Counted from the first letter of the stretch, positions 1-8,511 are shown. The stretch is DNA of 64,000 nt from Streptomyces sp. NBC_00224 (GCF_041435195.1 NZ_CP108106.1:3348001-3412000), one strand, 5' to 3'. Notes: generated from the sequence alone by a model not told the origin. Numbers and translations: made by a program.

Positions 1-217
1 TCAGCGGCACGAGGGAGAACAGCCCCACGAGCCCCACGCTGAAGCTGGACCCGGTGATGTCGTACACCTGGAGCGAGATCGCCAGGGAGGTCATGCCCTG
101 CCCCACCCAGGAGATGGTGCTGCCGAACCACAGCCGCCGGTAGTCCGGGGAGCTGCGCAGGGGGGTGAGGTCGGCGAGTATTCGGGAGCGGGGTGGGGAG
201 CTGGTGTCGGGGGTCAC
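1..217 (-). CDS. MFS transporter, N-terminal part (runs off the window)
   Basis: Reading leftward from a GTG at 217 gives an open frame to the window edge with no stop. It encodes about 72 residues, including LTPLRSSPDYRRLWFGST and ISWVGQGMTSLAISLQVYD. The short cytoplasmic 'LRSSPDYRRLWFG' lead followed by a first membrane helix is typical of the enterobactin-exporter-like (MFS_3) branch of the major facilitator superfamily. The 'tca' at 1-3 is out of frame, so the gene continues beyond the window. No clear Shine-Dalgarno sequence precedes the GTG, so the start is tentative. Substrate cannot be inferred from this fragment. Confidence 0.75.
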   Translation of the reverse strand, partial: MTPDTSSPPRSRILADLTPLRSSPDYRRLWFGSTISWVGQGMTSLAISLQVYDITGSSFSVGLVGLFSLVPL

Positions 218-279
218 GGGGGATGCTAACCGGTGCCGTGGGGCGGTTGGCCTGCGGGTCCTTTTCGGCCCGGTGTCTG

Positions 280-482
280 TCTGCGGGTCGGCTGTGGTTG
301 CTCGCGCAGTTCCCCGCGCCCCTGAGGGGGTTGCTGGGTGGCCGGGGTGCGGGCTTGCCCGGGGCGGTGCGGATTCGTCTGCGGGTCGACTGTGGCTGGC
401 CGCGCAGTTCCCCGCGCCCCTTCTCGGCCCGGTGTTCGTCTGCGGGTCGACTGTGGTTGCTCGCGCAGTTCCCCGCGCCCCT
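280..482 (+). repeat. Three direct copies of a dispersed 20-bp intergenic repeat
   Basis: GCGCAGTTCCCCGCGCCCCT occurs at 304-323, 402-421 and 463-482. Each copy is preceded by a TGCGGGTCG-CTGTGG-type lead, so the real unit is about 45 bp. The same element recurs at 19.3, 24.3, 29.9 and 52.9 kb. The 218-680 interval contains no convincing gene; the only other structures are the GC hairpins listed next. Confidence 0.85.
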
Positions 483-564
483 AAAGGCAGGACGGGGTCC
501 GGCCAAATTCAGCCCCTCCGGCGTTTGAGGAGCGGGGTCCGGGGCGGAGCCCCGAAAGCGGGGT

Positions 565-612
565 GCAGGGGCCGCAGGCCCCGCAACGGGGGTCCGGGGG
601 CGCAGCCCCCGG
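565..612 (-). terminator. Tandem GC-rich hairpins downstream of the methyltransferase
   Basis: Two tight hairpins lie just past the 3' end of the minus-strand methyltransferase: GGGGCC-gca-GGCCCC at 568-582 and CCGGGGGC-gca-GCCCCCGG at 594-612. There is no T-tract, as is usual for Streptomyces terminators. Function is inferred from position and structure only. Confidence 0.45.
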
Positions 613-680
613 GAAACCACCCTCACCCCCACCCACCCCCGGAGGGTTAAGGGAACGGGCGGGGTGGGGGGAATCAACCG

Positions 681-1430
681 TCAGATGCGCTCCGCGTGCA
701 CGTACGACATCGGGTACACGATGCGCCCCTTCGCGTCGACATCGAACGCGTTCGGGTCGAACGGCAGCGTCCCACCGGTCTCGGCCCGCTGCTTCTCGAA
801 GTACTCACGCGTGTGGTTCGTCGTGCACAGGCTGTCCTCGATCGCGAGGATGCGCCACGTGCCCTCCAGGTTGACGCGGAAGTTGTCCTTGCTGACACGG
901 AGCTGCTGCGGCGGCAGCCCGACCAGCTCGGACTCCGCGAAGGCGAACAGGTGCAGCTGGGCCCCCGGCGCCGTCACCCGGTGCAGCGCGGCCGCGTACT
1001 TGCGCCGCTGCTCGTCGGTGAGGACGTGGTAGAGCCCGTAGTCGAGGACCGTCTCGAAGTCGCCCTCGACGCCCTCGAAGGCGGTCGCGTCCGACACGGC
1101 GAACTTCACATCGGCCCCGCGCTCCCGCGCCCGCTCCTGCGCCTGCTCGATCGCGGAGGGCGAGAAGTCGAGGCCGGTGACGCGGTGGCCGCGGCTCGTC
1201 AGGTGCAGCGAGTTCTGCCCGGTGCCGCACCCCGCGTCCAGCACCTTCCCACGGAACGCGCCGGACGCCTCCAGGGCGACCACGACCGGCTGCGGCTCGG
1301 GGATGTTCCAGGGCGCGAAGTCGAACTTCATGCCCAGGCCCTCTGTCCGCACCTTCCCCGCGTACAGCGGATCGAAGTTGGCACTGCCCGCCGTGTAGAC
1401 CTCGCCGCCCTGCGGTTCTTCCGTGCTCAC
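681..1430 (-). CDS. Class I SAM-dependent methyltransferase
   Basis: The 249-residue product contains the glycine-rich SAM-binding motif I, VLDAGCGTGQNSLHL, at roughly residues 64-78, followed by the acidic motif 'VTGLDFSPSAIEQA' and a 'TVLDYGLYHVL' motif IV region. This is the Rossmann-like methyltransferase fold (Methyltransf_25/thiopurine-methyltransferase-like). I chose the GTG at 1430 because GGGAGG sits 7 bases upstream; an ORF extension to 1484 lacks such a site. The substrate is unknown. It is a single-gene unit with an inverted repeat about 85 bp upstream (1515-1543) that may control it. Confidence 0.85.
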   Translation of the reverse strand: MSTEEPQGGEVYTAGSANFDPLYAGKVRTEGLGMKFDFAPWNIPEPQPVVVALEASGAFRGKVLDAGCGTGQNSLHLTSRGHRVTGLDFSPSAIEQAQERARERGADVKFAVSDATAFEGVEGDFETVLDYGLYHVLTDEQRRKYAAALHRVTAPGAQLHLFAFAESELVGLPPQQLRVSKDNFRVNLEGTWRILAIEDSLCTTNHTREYFEKQRAETGGTLPFDPNAFDVDAKGRIVYPMSYVHAERI

Positions 1431-1514
1431 CTGGTGCCTCCCCTTTGCGAATCGTGATGTGGTCAATCTCCCGGACCGAATCACCTCCGGACAAGCCCGG
1501 GCGGCTGATCAGAC

Positions 1515-1543
1515 GTTCAATCGCGGGAACTCCGCGGTTGAAC
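1515..1543. promoter_or_regulatory. Inverted repeat upstream of the methyltransferase gene
   Basis: GTTCAATCGCGG (1515-1526) and CCGCGGTTGAAC (1532-1543) form an 11/12 inverted repeat with a 5-bp spacer. It lies about 85 bp before the methyltransferase GTG and looks like a dimeric-regulator operator. A TTGACA also lies beside it on the plus strand (1551-1556). The rest of 1431-2090 is low-complexity GC-rich DNA without a believable gene. Confidence 0.45.
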
Positions 1544-1833
1544 ACAGGGCTTGACAATTCAACGAAAGAGACGATGGAGGCGAAGGAAATGCGCCACGGG
1601 GTCGCGGGCCCGCCCCCGGCTCGCCGCGCCGACGCCCCAGGCCGCGCAGCCACGCCCCCCGCGCCCCACCGGCCCAGCCACGCCCCCCAGGCCCCCACGC
1701 CCGCCCGCCTGCGGCCGCGGCCCCGCCACCCCGGCGGACGCCACCCCGGGCGGCCCCCGCCCCGCCCCCGCCCCCGGGGCCGGGACCGGATCGGAATGCG
1801 GGGGAATTCAATTCACTCCCGGCCCATCTCTCC

Positions 1834-1876
1834 CGTACACGTACACGTACACGTACACGCACACATACACGCACCC
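1834..1876. repeat. Short tandem repeat (CGTACA)n
   Basis: Four perfect CGTACA hexamers occupy 1834-1857 and decay into CGCACA/CATACA variants to about 1876. It is a simple-sequence tract in non-coding DNA, likely variable in length between strains. No function is evident. Confidence 0.8.
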
Positions 1877-2090
1877 GGAATCGGGAATTCACGGCGCCCG
1901 AAAGACGGCGCGGCGCACCACGGCGTATCGCAATTACGGGGAATGCGCCCCAGAACTCCGGAAGCCGCGAACCCCGGAACCCCGGAAGAAAGCCCGCCCC
2001 GCGCGCCAAGCCGTACACCCGGCCGCGCCTCCCGCTCCCCGGCCCCGCCCGGCCCCCGCTCCGCCGTCACTCCGACCGGGTGGGTGCCAC

Positions 2091-2137
2091 GATGCCCCCG
2101 GTGTGTCGTACGTGGAGTACGACGCCCCGGGGGCATC
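2091..2137 (-). terminator. Long inverted repeat downstream of the CAT tRNA gene
   Basis: The arms at 2091-2111 and 2117-2137 pair over 21 positions with two mismatches around a 5-base loop (GTGGA). The outer 11 bp are perfect (GATGCCCCCGG/CCGGGGGCATC). It lies 40 bp downstream of the minus-strand tRNA and is probably its terminator, though an operator role cannot be excluded. Confidence 0.5.
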
Positions 2138-2178
2138 ATGGTCGCGCCTGTCTGAAACGTTCCTGCAGGAACGCCGCG

Positions 2179-2255
2179 TGGTGGGGCGGGTGGGACTCGA
2201 ACCCACGGCCGACGGATTATGAGTCCGCTGCTCTAACCGGCTGAGCTACCGCCCC
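2179..2255 (-). tRNA. tRNA with CAT anticodon (elongator tRNA-Met or tRNA-Ile2)
   Basis: The minus strand folds as a complete cloverleaf. The acceptor GGGGCGG pairs with CCGCCCC; the D arm contains TAGCTCAGCCGGTTAGAGC; the anticodon stem GCGGA/TCCGT encloses loop CTCATAA; the T loop is TTCGAGT. The 3' CCA is encoded (2179-2181). The CAT anticodon alone cannot separate elongator Met from the Ile tRNA whose C34 is modified by TilS. It is not an initiator, because the first acceptor pair is G-C. Confidence 0.9.
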
Positions 2256-2388
2256 TAACGGCGCGTCGCGCACATTTGTGCGCGCCGTCTGCCGCAGCAT
2301 AGCCGCTCATACGATCTCCTGCCTCGGATGGTCGGCAACGCACGACCATGAGGACCCCGTCGCGGCCCGCCCGGTTCCCCGGGGCATG

Positions 2389-2414
2389 AAAAAGGACCCT
2401 CAAGGGGTCCTTTT
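2389..2414 (-). terminator. Intrinsic terminator of the tRNA-Asn pair
   Basis: AAAAGGACCC (2390-2399) and GGGTCCTTTT (2405-2414) form a 10-bp stem with a 5-base loop, ending in A/T runs on both strands. It lies directly downstream of the two tRNA-Asn genes on the minus strand, a canonical Rho-independent terminator. Confidence 0.8.
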
Positions 2415-2419
2415 CACTG

Positions 2420-2492
2420 CTCTCCCGACTGGACTCGAACCAGTAACCTGCCGGTTAACAGCCGGCTGCTCTGCCAATTGAGCTACAGGAGA
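2420..2492 (-). tRNA. tRNA-Asn (GTT), distal copy
   Basis: The minus strand gives the acceptor TCTCCTG/CGGGAGA, the D arm TAGCTCAATTGGCAGAGC, the anticodon stem-loop CCGGC-TGTTAAC-CGG with anticodon GTT, and the T arm ACTGG-TTCGAGT-CCAGT. The discriminator base is G and no CCA is encoded. It is nearly identical to the neighbouring copy, differing in acceptor pairs. Confidence 0.93.
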
Positions 2493-2497
2493 CCGAG

Positions 2498-2570
2498 CTC
2501 CCCCGACTGGACTCGAACCAGTAACCTGCCGGTTAACAGCCGGCTGCTCTGCCAATTGAGCTACAGGGGA
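2498..2570 (-). tRNA. tRNA-Asn (GTT), proximal copy
   Basis: This is the same cloverleaf as its neighbour, but with acceptor TCCCCTG/CGGGGGA; the anticodon is GTT. Only 5 bp separate the two genes, so they are surely co-transcribed and arose by tandem duplication. Confidence 0.93.
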
Positions 2571-2764
2571 ATGTCTCGTTGCATCGAACGTACCTACCCC
2601 GGGTGTCCCCGGGCGGCGTGCGCTCGCTGCGACACATACATTAGCGCAAGCAGGGGGGTGCTCCGCCAATCGGTTCCGCCCCGGGTGATCACGGGGCTGC
2701 ACGGGTAGGCGCAGCACACGACGCCACAGCGACGTCAGACAGACGCCACAGAAGGGTGACCGCC

Positions 2765-3079
2765 ATGCGCTACCGGCTCACGTTCGCCGTCGGACTCGTC
2801 GTCGGGTACGTGCTCGGGACCCGTGCCGGACGCGAGCGGTACGAGCAGCTGAAGAAGTCCGCCCGGCAGGTCGCCCAGAACCCGGCGGTCCGCAACACCG
2901 CGGAGTCGGCCGCGCAGAACGGCCGCGCGTACGCGGGCAAGGCGCTCCACGCGGTGAGCGAGAAGGTGTCCGAGAAGGTCGGGGACGGCGTGCCGGAGGC
3001 GGTCGCCAAGCGGGTGCGGGCGCTGCGCGAGCGCGGCCAGGGCTCCGCCGAGGACGACTGGGGCACCAGCAACACCTGA
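2765..3079 (+). CDS. YtxH-like small membrane-associated protein
   Basis: A 104-residue protein. An N-terminal hydrophobic stretch (LTFAVGLVVGYVLGT) runs into 'RAGRERYEQLKKSA', the signature seen in YtxH-domain proteins. The remainder is an amphipathic, Ala/Lys/Glu-rich helix ending 'AEDDWGTSNT'. It is predicted to be an N-terminally anchored membrane protein of unknown role. I prefer the ATG at 2765, preceded by AAGGG about 10 bases upstream; an in-frame GTG at 2756 lacks room for a ribosome site. Confidence 0.75.
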   Translation: MRYRLTFAVGLVVGYVLGTRAGRERYEQLKKSARQVAQNPAVRNTAESAAQNGRAYAGKALHAVSEKVSEKVGDGVPEAVAKRVRALRERGQGSAEDDWGTSNT

Positions 3080-3178
3080 CGGATCCCGCACACCGGCGGC
3101 GCTCGCCGGGGCCCCCGCCCGCAAGACCGGACCGCCGCGGGGCCCCGGTGGCCCCCGGCGTGATGCAGAATCGTGCGC

Positions 3179-4624
3179 ATGGGGATAGTCGCCGGGCTGG
3201 ACAGCTCTTCCGCCTTCACACGCATCGTCGTCTGCGACACCGACACCGGTGCCGTGCTGCGGCAGGGGTACGCCCCGCATCCCGTCGACCCGAAGGCCAC
3301 CGAGGTCGATCCGCAGGCCTGGCTGCTCTCGCTCGGCGAGGCCGCGGCGGGCGGGCTGCTCGAAGGCGTGCAGGCCATCGGCGTGGCCGCCCAGCAGCAC
3401 GCGCTGATCGCACTCGACGGGCAGGGCGCTCTCGTACGGGCGGCGCTGACCGGCAACGACAAGCGCGCCCAGGCCGGCGCGGCGGATCTGACCGACGCGC
3501 TCGGCGGGCGCGAGGCGTGGGCCAAGGCCGTCGGCTGTGTGCCGCAGGCCGCCCAGGCCGTGGCGAAGCTGCGCTGGCTGGCCCGTACCGAACCGGAGTC
3601 CGCCCAGCGCACCGCCGCGATCGTGCAGGCGCACGACTGGCTGGTGTGGCAGTTGCTCGGCCGTCCGGCCCGCCGCACCACCGACCGGGGCGCCGCCTCC
3701 GGCACCGGCTACTGGTCGGCCGCGACCGGCTTCTACCGCCCCGATCTCGTCGAGCTCGCGCTCGGCCACCACGTCGCGCTCCCCGAGGTGCTCGGCCCCT
3801 CCGACGCGGCCGGGACCACCCCCGAGGGGCTGCTGATCTCGGCCGGCACCGGCGAGACGATGGCCGCCGCGTTCGGGCTCGGCGTCGGGCCCGGCGACGC
3901 GGTCGTCTCGCTCGGCGCGTCGGGTTCCGTCATGGCCGTGCACCACGAGGCGCTGGCCGACCCGGCCGGGATGATTACGTCGTTCGCCGACGCCACCGGC
4001 CGCCATCTGCCGGTCGTGCATACGAGCAACGCGGTACGGGCGCTGCGCGGCACGGCGGAGATGCTCGGCACCGAGAGCCTGGAGGAGCTCTCCGCCCTTG
4101 CGCTGAAGTCCACTCCGGGCGCCTGCGGGCTCGTCCTGCTGCCGTATCTGGAGGGCGAGCGCACGCCCCGGCTGCCGCACGCGGCCGGCACGCTGGCGGG
4201 GCTGCGGCGCGAGTCGATGAAGCCCGAGCACCTGGCGCGGGCCGCCTTCGAGGGCATGCTCTGCTCGCTGGCGGACGCGCTCGACGTACTGCGGCTGCGC
4301 GGGGTCGAGGTGCGGCGGGTCTTCCTGCTCGGGGCCGCGGCCGAACTGCCCGCCGTACAGGCGGCGGCGCCCGCGATCCTGGGCACACAGGTGGTCGTCC
4401 CGCAGCCCGCCGAGTACGCGGCGCTCGGCGCGGCCCGGCAGGCGGCCTGGGCGCTCGGCGTCTCGCAGGGCACCCTCGCCGCGCACACCCCGCCGGCCTG
4501 GCAGGGCGCGGCCGCGCAGGTCTTCGAGCCGGGCGAGGAGCTGCCCGTGGGGCAGGCGGTGCGCCAGCAGTACATCGCGACGCGCGACGAGATCCACCCG
4601 GGCGCGTTCGACACGGGAGCCTGA
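3179..4624 (+). CDS. FGGY-family carbohydrate kinase (xylulokinase-like)
   Basis: This 481-residue cytoplasmic protein matches the FGGY/ASKHA sugar-kinase architecture. The N-terminal phosphate-1 motif is GIVAGLDSSSAFTRIVV, the catalytic Asp region 'TDRGAASGTGYWS' lies near residues 164-176, and the C-terminal ATPase half has the motifs 'DAVVSLGASGSVMAVHHE' and 'RRVFLLGAAAELPAVQAAA'. It should phosphorylate a pentulose or related sugar with ATP; the actual sugar cannot be read from sequence. The length is normal for xylulose kinases. The start could be the ATG at 3179 or the GTG at 3173; neither has a strong ribosome site. No sugar-transport genes are adjacent. Confidence 0.8.
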   Translation: MGIVAGLDSSSAFTRIVVCDTDTGAVLRQGYAPHPVDPKATEVDPQAWLLSLGEAAAGGLLEGVQAIGVAAQQHALIALDGQGALVRAALTGNDKRAQAGAADLTDALGGREAWAKAVGCVPQAAQAVAKLRWLARTEPESAQRTAAIVQAHDWLVWQLLGRPARRTTDRGAASGTGYWSAATGFYRPDLVELALGHHVALPEVLGPSDAAGTTPEGLLISAGTGETMAAAFGLGVGPGDAVVSLGASGSVMAVHHEALADPAGMITSFADATGRHLPVVHTSNAVRALRGTAEMLGTESLEELSALALKSTPGACGLVLLPYLEGERTPRLPHAAGTLAGLRRESMKPEHLARAAFEGMLCSLADALDVLRLRGVEVRRVFLLGAAAELPAVQAAAPAILGTQVVVPQPAEYAALGAARQAAWALGVSQGTLAAHTPPAWQGAAAQVFEPGEELPVGQAVRQQYIATRDEIHPGAFDTGA

Positions 4625-4792
4625 GTTCGACGCGAGTGGCTGAGGCGGTGCTTCCGGTCGCCGGAGGCGGAGAATCAGCCGTACGGGGTGCTCTTCGGCG
4701 TGTCGTCTTGACTGCGCCGGAGGTCCCCTCTTGACTCATCCTTTTGACTCGCCCTTGGCTTAATCGCTTGAGGTTCCAGGGGTGGAGTGTCG

Positions 4793-4822
4793 CAAGATGG
4801 GGGGTCGAACCCCTCGATCTTG
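4793..4822 (+). promoter_or_regulatory. Inverted repeat in the leader of the ABC exporter operon
   Basis: CAAGAT...ATCTTG with inner GGGG/CCCC forms a 30-bp hairpin-capable palindrome ending 20 bp before the GTG start. Three TTGACT hexamers (4708, 4731, 4744) lie just upstream. It is either a repressor operator or an RNA hairpin in the leader; inferred from symmetry and position. Confidence 0.45.
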
Positions 4823-4842
4823 CCGACCCGGAGAGCCTCCAC

Positions 4843-6576
4843 GTGCTCATACGACTCCTGCGGACCCATCTGGTTCCGTACAAGAAACCGATCGCGCTCC
4901 TGGTGCTGCTGCAGCTGCTCCAGACGTGCGCGACCCTCTATCTGCCGACCCTGAACGCCGACATCATCGACAACGGTGTCGTCGGCGGGGACACCGGTTA
5001 CATCCTGGAGTTCGGCGGCATCATGATCGCCGTCAGCCTGGTCCAGGTGGTCTGCAACGTCGGCGCCGTCTACTTCGGCGCACGCACCGCGTCCGCCGTG
5101 GGCCGGGACATGCGGGCGGCCGTCTTCGGGCGCGTCCAGTCGTTCTCCTCGCGCGAGGTGGGCCACTTCGGGGCGCCGACCCTGATCACCCGGACCACCA
5201 ACGACGTACAGCAGGTCCAGATGCTGACGCTGATGTCGTTCACGCTGATGGTGTCCGCGCCCATCATGTGCTTCGGCGGCATCATCATGGCGCTCGGCCA
5301 GGACGTGCCGCTGTCGGCGGTGCTGCTGGCCGTGGTGCCGGTGCTCGGCATCTCCGTCTCGCTGATCGTGCGCAGGATGCGACCGCTGTTCCGCACCATG
5401 CAGACCCGCCTGGACACGGTGAACCGCGTACTGCGCGAGCAGATCACCGGCAACCGTGTGATCAGGGCGTTCGTGAAGGACGACTACGAGAAGAACCGCT
5501 TCAAGGGCGCCAACACCGAGCTGACGGACGTCTCCCTGGGCACCGGCCGGCTGATGGCGCTGATGTTCCCCACGGTCATGACGGTGGTCAACGTCTCCTC
5601 GGTGGCCGTGGTGTGGTTCGGCGCCCACCGGATCGACAGCGGCTCCCTGCAGATCGGCCAGCTCACCGCGTTCCTCACGTATCTGATGCAGATCGTGATG
5701 GCCGTGATGATGGCCACGTTCATGTTCATGATGGTGCCGCGCGCCGAGGTCTGCGCCGAGCGCATCGAGGAGGTCCTCGCCACCGACACCAGTGTGGTCC
5801 CGCCGCTCTCGCCGGTGCGCGAGCTGCGCCGCAGCGGCCATCTGGAGGTCCGCGGCGCCGACTTCACCTACCCGGGCGCGGAGGAGTCCGTCCTGAACGG
5901 GGTGGACCTGGTGGCCCGTCCCGGCGAGACCACCGCGATCATCGGGTCTACGGGCAGCGGCAAGTCGACGCTGCTCGGGCTGGTGCCGCGGCTGTTCGAC
6001 GTGACGGACGGCACGGTCCTGGTCGACGGCGAGGACGTGCGCGGAATCGATCCCGTACTGCTCGCCAAGACCGTGTCGATGGTGCCGCAGAAGCCGTATC
6101 TGTTCTCCGGGACGGTCGCGACCAATCTGCGGTACGGCAACCCCGACGCCACCGACGACGACCTGTGGCACGCCCTGGAGGTCGCCCAGGCCAAGGAGTT
6201 CGTCTCCGAGCTGGAGGGCGGGCTCAACGCGCCGATCGCGCAGGGCGGCACCAACGTCTCCGGCGGCCAGCGCCAGCGGCTCGCGATCGCGCGGACCCTG
6301 GTGCAGCGCCCGGAGATCTACCTCTTCGACGACTCGTTCTCGGCGCTCGACTACGCGACGGACGCGGCCCTGCGGGCGGCGCTGCTGCACGAGACGCGCG
6401 AGGCGACCGTCGTGATCGTGGCCCAGCGGGTCTCCACGATCCGCGACGCCGACCGGATCGTCGTCCTGGACGAGGGCCGGGTCGTCGGCACCGGCCGCCA
6501 CCACGAGCTGATGGCCGAGAACGAGACGTACCGGGAGATCGTGCTCTCCCAGCTGACGGAGGCCGAGGCGGCATGA
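4843..6576 (+). CDS. ABC exporter, first half-transporter (degenerate Walker B)
   Basis: A 577-residue half-transporter. Six membrane helices (about residues 15-300) precede one nucleotide-binding domain with Walker A GSTGSGKST near 368-376 and the canonical signature VSGGQRQR near 472. Walker B reads LFDDSFSALD: the residue after the Walker B Asp is Asp497 instead of the usual catalytic Glu. With the next gene this is the pattern of heterodimeric type IV exporters such as TM287/288 and BmrCD. I chose the GTG at 4843 (GGAGAG 8 bases upstream) over a TTG at 4744. It overlaps the next gene by ATGA, so the two are translationally coupled. The substrate is unknown, probably a drug or lipid. Confidence 0.88.
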   Translation: MLIRLLRTHLVPYKKPIALLVLLQLLQTCATLYLPTLNADIIDNGVVGGDTGYILEFGGIMIAVSLVQVVCNVGAVYFGARTASAVGRDMRAAVFGRVQSFSSREVGHFGAPTLITRTTNDVQQVQMLTLMSFTLMVSAPIMCFGGIIMALGQDVPLSAVLLAVVPVLGISVSLIVRRMRPLFRTMQTRLDTVNRVLREQITGNRVIRAFVKDDYEKNRFKGANTELTDVSLGTGRLMALMFPTVMTVVNVSSVAVVWFGAHRIDSGSLQIGQLTAFLTYLMQIVMAVMMATFMFMMVPRAEVCAERIEEVLATDTSVVPPLSPVRELRRSGHLEVRGADFTYPGAEESVLNGVDLVARPGETTAIIGSTGSGKSTLLGLVPRLFDVTDGTVLVDGEDVRGIDPVLLAKTVSMVPQKPYLFSGTVATNLRYGNPDATDDDLWHALEVAQAKEFVSELEGGLNAPIAQGGTNVSGGQRQRLAIARTLVQRPEIYLFDDSFSALDYATDAALRAALLHETREATVVIVAQRVSTIRDADRIVVLDEGRVVGTGRHHELMAENETYREIVLSQLTEAEAA

Positions 6577-8504
6577 GCGGAAACATGGCCCGGATGATGG
6601 GTCAGGGCGACGGCAAACGCTCGATGGACTTCAAGGGCTCCTCGAAGCGGCTGCTGCGGCAACTCGCCCCGGAGAAGGGCACGCTCTATGTGATGGTCGT
6701 CGCCGCGGTGCTCAGCGTCGCGCTGTCGGTGGTCGGGCCGAAGATCCTCGGCAAGGCGACCGACCTGGTCTTCGCAGGCGTCGTCGGCCGGCAGATGCCG
6801 GACGGGACGACCAAGGAGCAGGCTCTCGACCGGCTGCGCGAGAAGGGCGACGGCGGGCTCGCCGACATGCTCTCCGGGGTGGACTTCACCCCCGGCCACG
6901 GCATCGACTTCGGCTCGGTCGGCGGGGTGCTGCTCTGGGCGCTCGCGGTGTACGTGGGCGCGGGGCTGCTGATGCTGGTGGCGACCCGGCTCTCCAACCG
7001 GGCGATCAACCGCACGGTGTTCCGGATGCGCGAGCAGGTGCAGGCGAAGCTGTCGCGGCTGCCGCTGTCGTACTTCGACCGCGCCAAGCGCGGCGAGGTG
7101 CTCAGCCGCGCCACCAACGACATCGACAACATCTCGCAGACGATGCAGCAGACGATGGGCCAGCTCATCAACTCACTGCTCACCATCGTCGGCGTGCTCG
7201 CGATGATGTTCTGGATCTCGCCGCTGCTCGCCCTGGTGGCGCTGGCGACCGTACCGCTGTCGGTGGTCGTCGCGACGAAGATCGGCAAGCGGTCGCAGCC
7301 GCAGTTCGTGCAGCAGTGGAAGACCACGGGCCGGCTCAACGCGCACGTGGAGGAGATGTACACCGGGCACACCCTGGTGAAGGTCTTCGGGCGCCAGGAG
7401 GAGTCGGCGCGGCAGTTCGACGAGCAGAACGAGGCGCTGTACGAGGCCGGGTTCAAGGCGCAGTTCAACAGCGGTGTGATGCAGCCGCTGATGATGTTCA
7501 TCTCGAACCTGAACTACGTCCTGGTCGCGGTCGTCGGCGGGCTGCGGGTCGCCTCCGGCGCGCTGTCGATCGGCGATGTGCAGGCGTTCATCCAGTACTC
7601 GCGGCAGTTCTCGATGCCGCTCACCCAGGTCGCCTCGATGGCGAACCTGGTGCAGTCGGGGGTCGCCTCCGCCGAGCGGATCTTCGAACTGCTCGACGCG
7701 GACGAGCAGGAGCCGGAGCCGGACGCGCAGTCGGCCGAGCGGCCGGTGGAGCGGCGCGGCGCGGTGACGCTGGAGAAGGTGGCGTTCCGCTACGACCCGC
7801 AGAAGCCGCTCATCGACGACCTGTCGCTGAAGGTCGAGCCGGGCCAGACGGTCGCGATCGTCGGCCCGACCGGCGCGGGCAAGACGACGCTGGTCAACCT
7901 GCTGATGCGGTTCTACGACGTGACGGACGGGCGGATCACCCTGGACGGGGTGGACGCGGCCCGGATGTCGCGCGAGGAGCTGCGCTCGGGCATCGGCATG
8001 GTCCTCCAGGACACCTGGCTGTTCGGCGGCACCATCGCGGACAACATCGCGTACGGGGCGTCGCGGCCGGTCACCCGCGAGGAGATCGAGGAGGCGGCCC
8101 GGGCCGCCCACGCGGACCGGTTCGTACGGACGCTGCCGGACGGCTACGACACAGTGATCGACGACGAGGGTACGGGGGTGAGCGCGGGCGAGAAGCAGCT
8201 GATCACCATCGCCCGGGCGTTCCTGTCCGACCCGGTGATCCTGGTGCTGGACGAGGCGACGAGTTCGGTGGACACCCGGACCGAGGTGCTGATCCAGAAG
8301 GCGATGGCGCGGCTCGCCCACGGGCGCACGAGCTTTGTGATCGCCCACCGGCTGTCGACCATTCGCGACGCCGACGTGATCCTGGTGATGGAGAACGGGT
8401 CCATCGTCGAACAGGGCACGCACGACGAGCTGCTGGCGGCGGACGGGGCCTACGCGCGGCTGTACGCGGCGCAGTTCGCGCAGGCGGTGGCGGAGGTCGA
8501 CTGA
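6573..8504 (+). CDS. ABC exporter, second half-transporter (catalytic Glu present)
   Basis: A 643-residue partner of the preceding gene. A cytoplasmic lead of about 40 residues and a charged insertion (about 75-110) precede six membrane helices and the ATPase domain. Walker A is GPTGAGKTT (about 431); Walker B VLDEATSSVD carries Glu561. The signature is altered to VSAGEKQL instead of LSGGQ. The consensus ATP site would therefore combine this Glu with the neighbour's SGGQ, and the degenerate site would combine Asp497 with SAGE. The product sits in the inner membrane as an exporter. It is separated from convergent hrdA by a GC hairpin. Confidence 0.88.
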   Translation: MSGNMARMMGQGDGKRSMDFKGSSKRLLRQLAPEKGTLYVMVVAAVLSVALSVVGPKILGKATDLVFAGVVGRQMPDGTTKEQALDRLREKGDGGLADMLSGVDFTPGHGIDFGSVGGVLLWALAVYVGAGLLMLVATRLSNRAINRTVFRMREQVQAKLSRLPLSYFDRAKRGEVLSRATNDIDNISQTMQQTMGQLINSLLTIVGVLAMMFWISPLLALVALATVPLSVVVATKIGKRSQPQFVQQWKTTGRLNAHVEEMYTGHTLVKVFGRQEESARQFDEQNEALYEAGFKAQFNSGVMQPLMMFISNLNYVLVAVVGGLRVASGALSIGDVQAFIQYSRQFSMPLTQVASMANLVQSGVASAERIFELLDADEQEPEPDAQSAERPVERRGAVTLEKVAFRYDPQKPLIDDLSLKVEPGQTVAIVGPTGAGKTTLVNLLMRFYDVTDGRITLDGVDAARMSREELRSGIGMVLQDTWLFGGTIADNIAYGASRPVTREEIEEAARAAHADRFVRTLPDGYDTVIDDEGTGVSAGEKQLITIARAFLSDPVILVLDEATSSVDTRTEVLIQKAMARLAHGRTSFVIAHRLSTIRDADVILVMENGSIVEQGTHDELLAADGAYARLYAAQFAQAVAEVD

Positions 8505-8511
8505 GGCCGGG

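Noticed and set aside
1..3. 'tca' at the window start as a minus-strand stop codon
   Set aside because: It is out of frame with the MFS reading frame that starts at 217; the frame stays open to base 1.
1509..2018. Minus-strand open frame of 169 codons between the methyltransferase and the tRNA genes
   Set aside because: The translation is low-complexity Gly/Arg/Ala, has no ribosome site and overlaps simple repeats. It is a by-product of GC-rich DNA.
2182..2570. tRNA cluster as an integration site for a mobile element
   Set aside because: No integrase, excisionase or direct repeat of the tRNA 3' ends was found nearby.
4782..8504. Single 1240-codon frame spanning both exporter genes
   Set aside because: Its first part is a shadow frame of the first ABC subunit; only the part from 6573 is the real second subunit. 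It is not a fused transporter.
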